Source of the DNA: Metallyticus violacea
Lineage: Eukaryota > Arthropoda > Insecta > Mantodea > Metallyticidae
NCBI GenBank assembly: GCA_030762175.1
Contig: CM060831.1
Span: forward strand, 31,695,001-31,759,000
DNA length: 64,000 nt
Direction: 5' to 3'
Positions 61,867-64,000 of the stretch are shown here, piece by piece (within the stretch, counting starts at the first letter, position 1; the number at the start of each line of letters is the position of its first letter). The notes below the pieces were generated by a model, which saw only the letters and a list, made by a program, of their open reading frames with translations, did no database searches and had not been told where the DNA came from. The position numbers and the translations under genes are program-made.

Positions 61867-61959
61867 CACACTTAGTCATTGAAAATATGACAGATATCAA
61901 ACAGAATTTGAAACGTTGTGTAGAAAATACTGCAGAAATACTAGAGACAAACTGAAAAA

Positions 61960-62940
61960 GTCTGTCTCGCAGGAGCGGCGTAAACTTAACGAATACCTCA
62001 GCAAGCTGAATTTGTGAAGTGCTAGAGCAGAGAACAGTAACGTTAACTGAAGATATACATATGTATTTAATAAAAACACATTTCAGGCTTAAACTGTATG
62101 CTTTTCCCGTATTATTATTTTATTTTATTTACGAGTAGTATTGCTAGCTTAACGTTTCCAATTGCACTTAGCTTTATAACAACTAAAACGGAACGTGATT
62201 AACATTAAAGCTACATAGTTAATTTTAAACGTACAATTACTTGATTTTCTGTGTTCCGAAACCGTTGTGTTCTATCCGCTTGCATTTATTGTACACTTTA
62301 CACTACCTGGGTTGATAAGAGTAGATACACTACAGCTTAAGATGGTACATCGCTCCCAGCATTCACTGGAATTCGACTTTTTCTGCTGCCGTTAGTTAAG
62401 TCCGATTATTGTTCCATACGTGTGCGCAGACTATTCTTCCCATACTTTTACATTGACACTAATGAGTTTATCGCTTGGCGCGAATACCCAATTGTTAATG
62501 CTAACAGTAACAATCCCTTTGTATCTCCCCCCCCCCACCCCGGGCCACCTTGATCCGACTTCCTCGGCTACTACAAAAATTCGGCTTTCGGAAGTAGGAT
62601 AATTCCTAATGATTTGAAGAAAATATTTTTCTCGTTTTATTTAAATGGTATACACCAAGTTTCGTTGCAAAAAGCATTTTTTTTTTAATTTTGGGTTTCA
62701 GATAACCGTCACATTCTGATTTTGCTGATTTTCAGAAACTATTTTCATTATTTTATTTCAATTGCATATACACACTTTCTTTGATAAAAGAACAAAAATT
62801 GCTTCCACTAGAGCTATTTTTAAAACTCCTTATCATCATTTTTGGGGTCTATAAAGTTTGGTCAGTGAAGATTTGAAAACATTTTTTCAAAAATCTTTTC
62901 ACGGGTACAATCGCAATAGCTACATTACTTCTTATTCGCT
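61960..62940 (-). repeat. Dispersed repeat A, copy 2
   Basis: Minus-strand match to 46253-47317, with the same order of landmarks and both internal 95-base units. It lacks the TG/CG tract of copy 1 and carries a C-rich run (62527-62541) instead. The two copies differ by many substitutions and small indels, so they are old. No terminal inverted repeats, tRNA boxes or poly(A) were recognised. Confidence 0.85.
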
Positions 62941-64000
62941 AAAATGAATACTTCAATGGAATGTAAATATATAAAGCAGAGGAAATTCTGCGAGAGAAAT
63001 TTTTTACACACATGCTTTCGAACAGGATTTTTCATTAAGCGGATTTCAAGTATGCGCCTCTGACAGCAGTTGATGTAAAGAGATAGAGCTGTAGTTCAAA
63101 AACATCGGATGTTAGAATCTGTCAATGACGATGACTCTGTACTGCAATGCTAAATAAGATACATTCATAGCCTTTTAATTTCTGTGTATATTTAAATTTG
63201 TGCTGTAAAGTGAGATTAGTAGGAAAATATAGTTTATAGTGTACAACACTTTTGAACCTCACATGGAACATTTAAGATAATTTAATAAATTTTGATGTTC
63301 ACTATCTTAGTTTTTGGATCACCAACTTGCGAACTCTTCACTTAAGTGACATGCTATAAGATTACAGGGTGCTTCTAGGATTCATTTCTGCAAACCACGA
63401 AACGTTTGTAACTCCCCTAGCCACGGACAATCAATAGGAATTCCTGTGTCAACGGCCAGCTTGGATAGATGCGACTATGGTGAGGTCAACCAGGCCGGAA
63501 ATCGATTCCCTGGCCAGCGGCCAGAGACACTGACCTCTATAAAAAGCGGCTTCGTTTTATGTTCTTTTCCATGCCTTTAAAGCATTTAAAGTTTTTGTAA
63601 TATCTGGAAAGGGATTCAATGGTATACAATATGGAGGCACTCCTATCCTGCCCTTTTCTTTTCATTTTTTTTTTTTTTCACTGTGATTTACAAGAGATCA
63701 CCCTTGTCATTTTCTGGCGTCCATGCCATGATGCCAAAAGTGACTCAAGGTAATCAATTTGGTCCTTTTTCTAATAAAGTAAAGAATTCCAAACAGTGTA
63801 TAGGTAACGACTGATATCTGAATTCAGGAACAGCAAGCAATATTCCGGAGTTTTGGATGAACCAGATCCCAAATAAGTGAATCTCTCACCAACCGAGAGA
63901 GCCCCCAAAAGGTTCCAACTCATCACCTTCCATGAATCATCACAGGCATTCTACATCCTTCATCCTATGCAACTTTAAAGGGAGATGGCACACACTATCA
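62941..64000. other. Unassigned DNA, no gene seen
   Basis: A T-run occurs at about 63666-63679. The part at 63410-63560 is GC-richer. No gene or transposon end recognised. Confidence 0.45.

Noticed and set aside
1..64000. LTR retrotransposon or endogenous virus
   Set aside because: No pair of long direct repeats, no primer-binding site or gag/protease motifs seen; the RT remnants are of non-LTR type.

Overview
The window looks like non-coding nuclear DNA of an animal, almost certainly an insect. It is AT-rich and has no intact host gene, no operon-like spacing and no bacterial signal. It is filled with decayed transposons of types common in insects: mariner (D34D) transposases, HTH-DDE transposases of the kind annotated as DUF4817, non-LTR retrotransposon fragments, a Penelope-like endonuclease tail and at least five tRNA-headed SINE families. 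The density of old repeats suggests a large-genome insect, perhaps a cockroach, termite or other polyneopteran. That placement is inference from repeat style, not from a marker gene.

Layout. 0-13 kb: AT-rich DNA with four copies of the main SINE (4.1, 6.1, 9.7, 11.6 kb), a solitary mariner end (4.43 kb), one copy of a short dispersed repeat (4.5 kb), GAA and purine tracts, and two hairpin palindromes (12.6 and 12.9 kb). 14-25.1 kb: a transposon graveyard. It holds a mariner relic (14.6-15.2, minus), a full-length but dead mariner with 27-bp inverted repeats and TA duplications (15.82-17.04), two HTH-DDE relics (18.6 minus; 19.3 plus, internally deleted), another mariner relic (20.6-21.2), the second copy of the short dispersed repeat (21.9), a LINE 3' region ending in (GAA)n and split by a SINE (23.1-24.1), and an HTH-DDE relic split by a SINE with a clean 13-bp target duplication (24.2-25.1).

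26.5-27.5 kb: a Penelope-like 3' end (plus) next to a reverse-transcriptase relic (minus). 27.5-36.6 kb: nothing recognisable. 36.7-40.5 kb: mariner relic, a second SINE family, a LINE tail. 41-46 kb: unrecognised open frames and an (ATT)n tract. 46.2-62.9 kb: two 1-kb repeats, each present twice in opposite orientation and nested (A at 46.3, T at 49.5, then T' at 58.4, A' at 62.0). Between and around them are mariner relics (51.0 and 56.9 kb, minus), a 358-bp TA-flanked MITE (52.96 kb) and copies of four SINE families. 62.9-64 kb: nothing recognisable.

Nothing here appears to work as a cellular pathway. The information lies in the mobile elements: their family diversity, their nesting order, which gives relative ages, and the two non-coding repeat families A and T, which I cannot assign to a named family. 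T is the most distinctive: its ends carry inverted repeats and a 70-77 bp-spaced TTCCACAAA-like unit.
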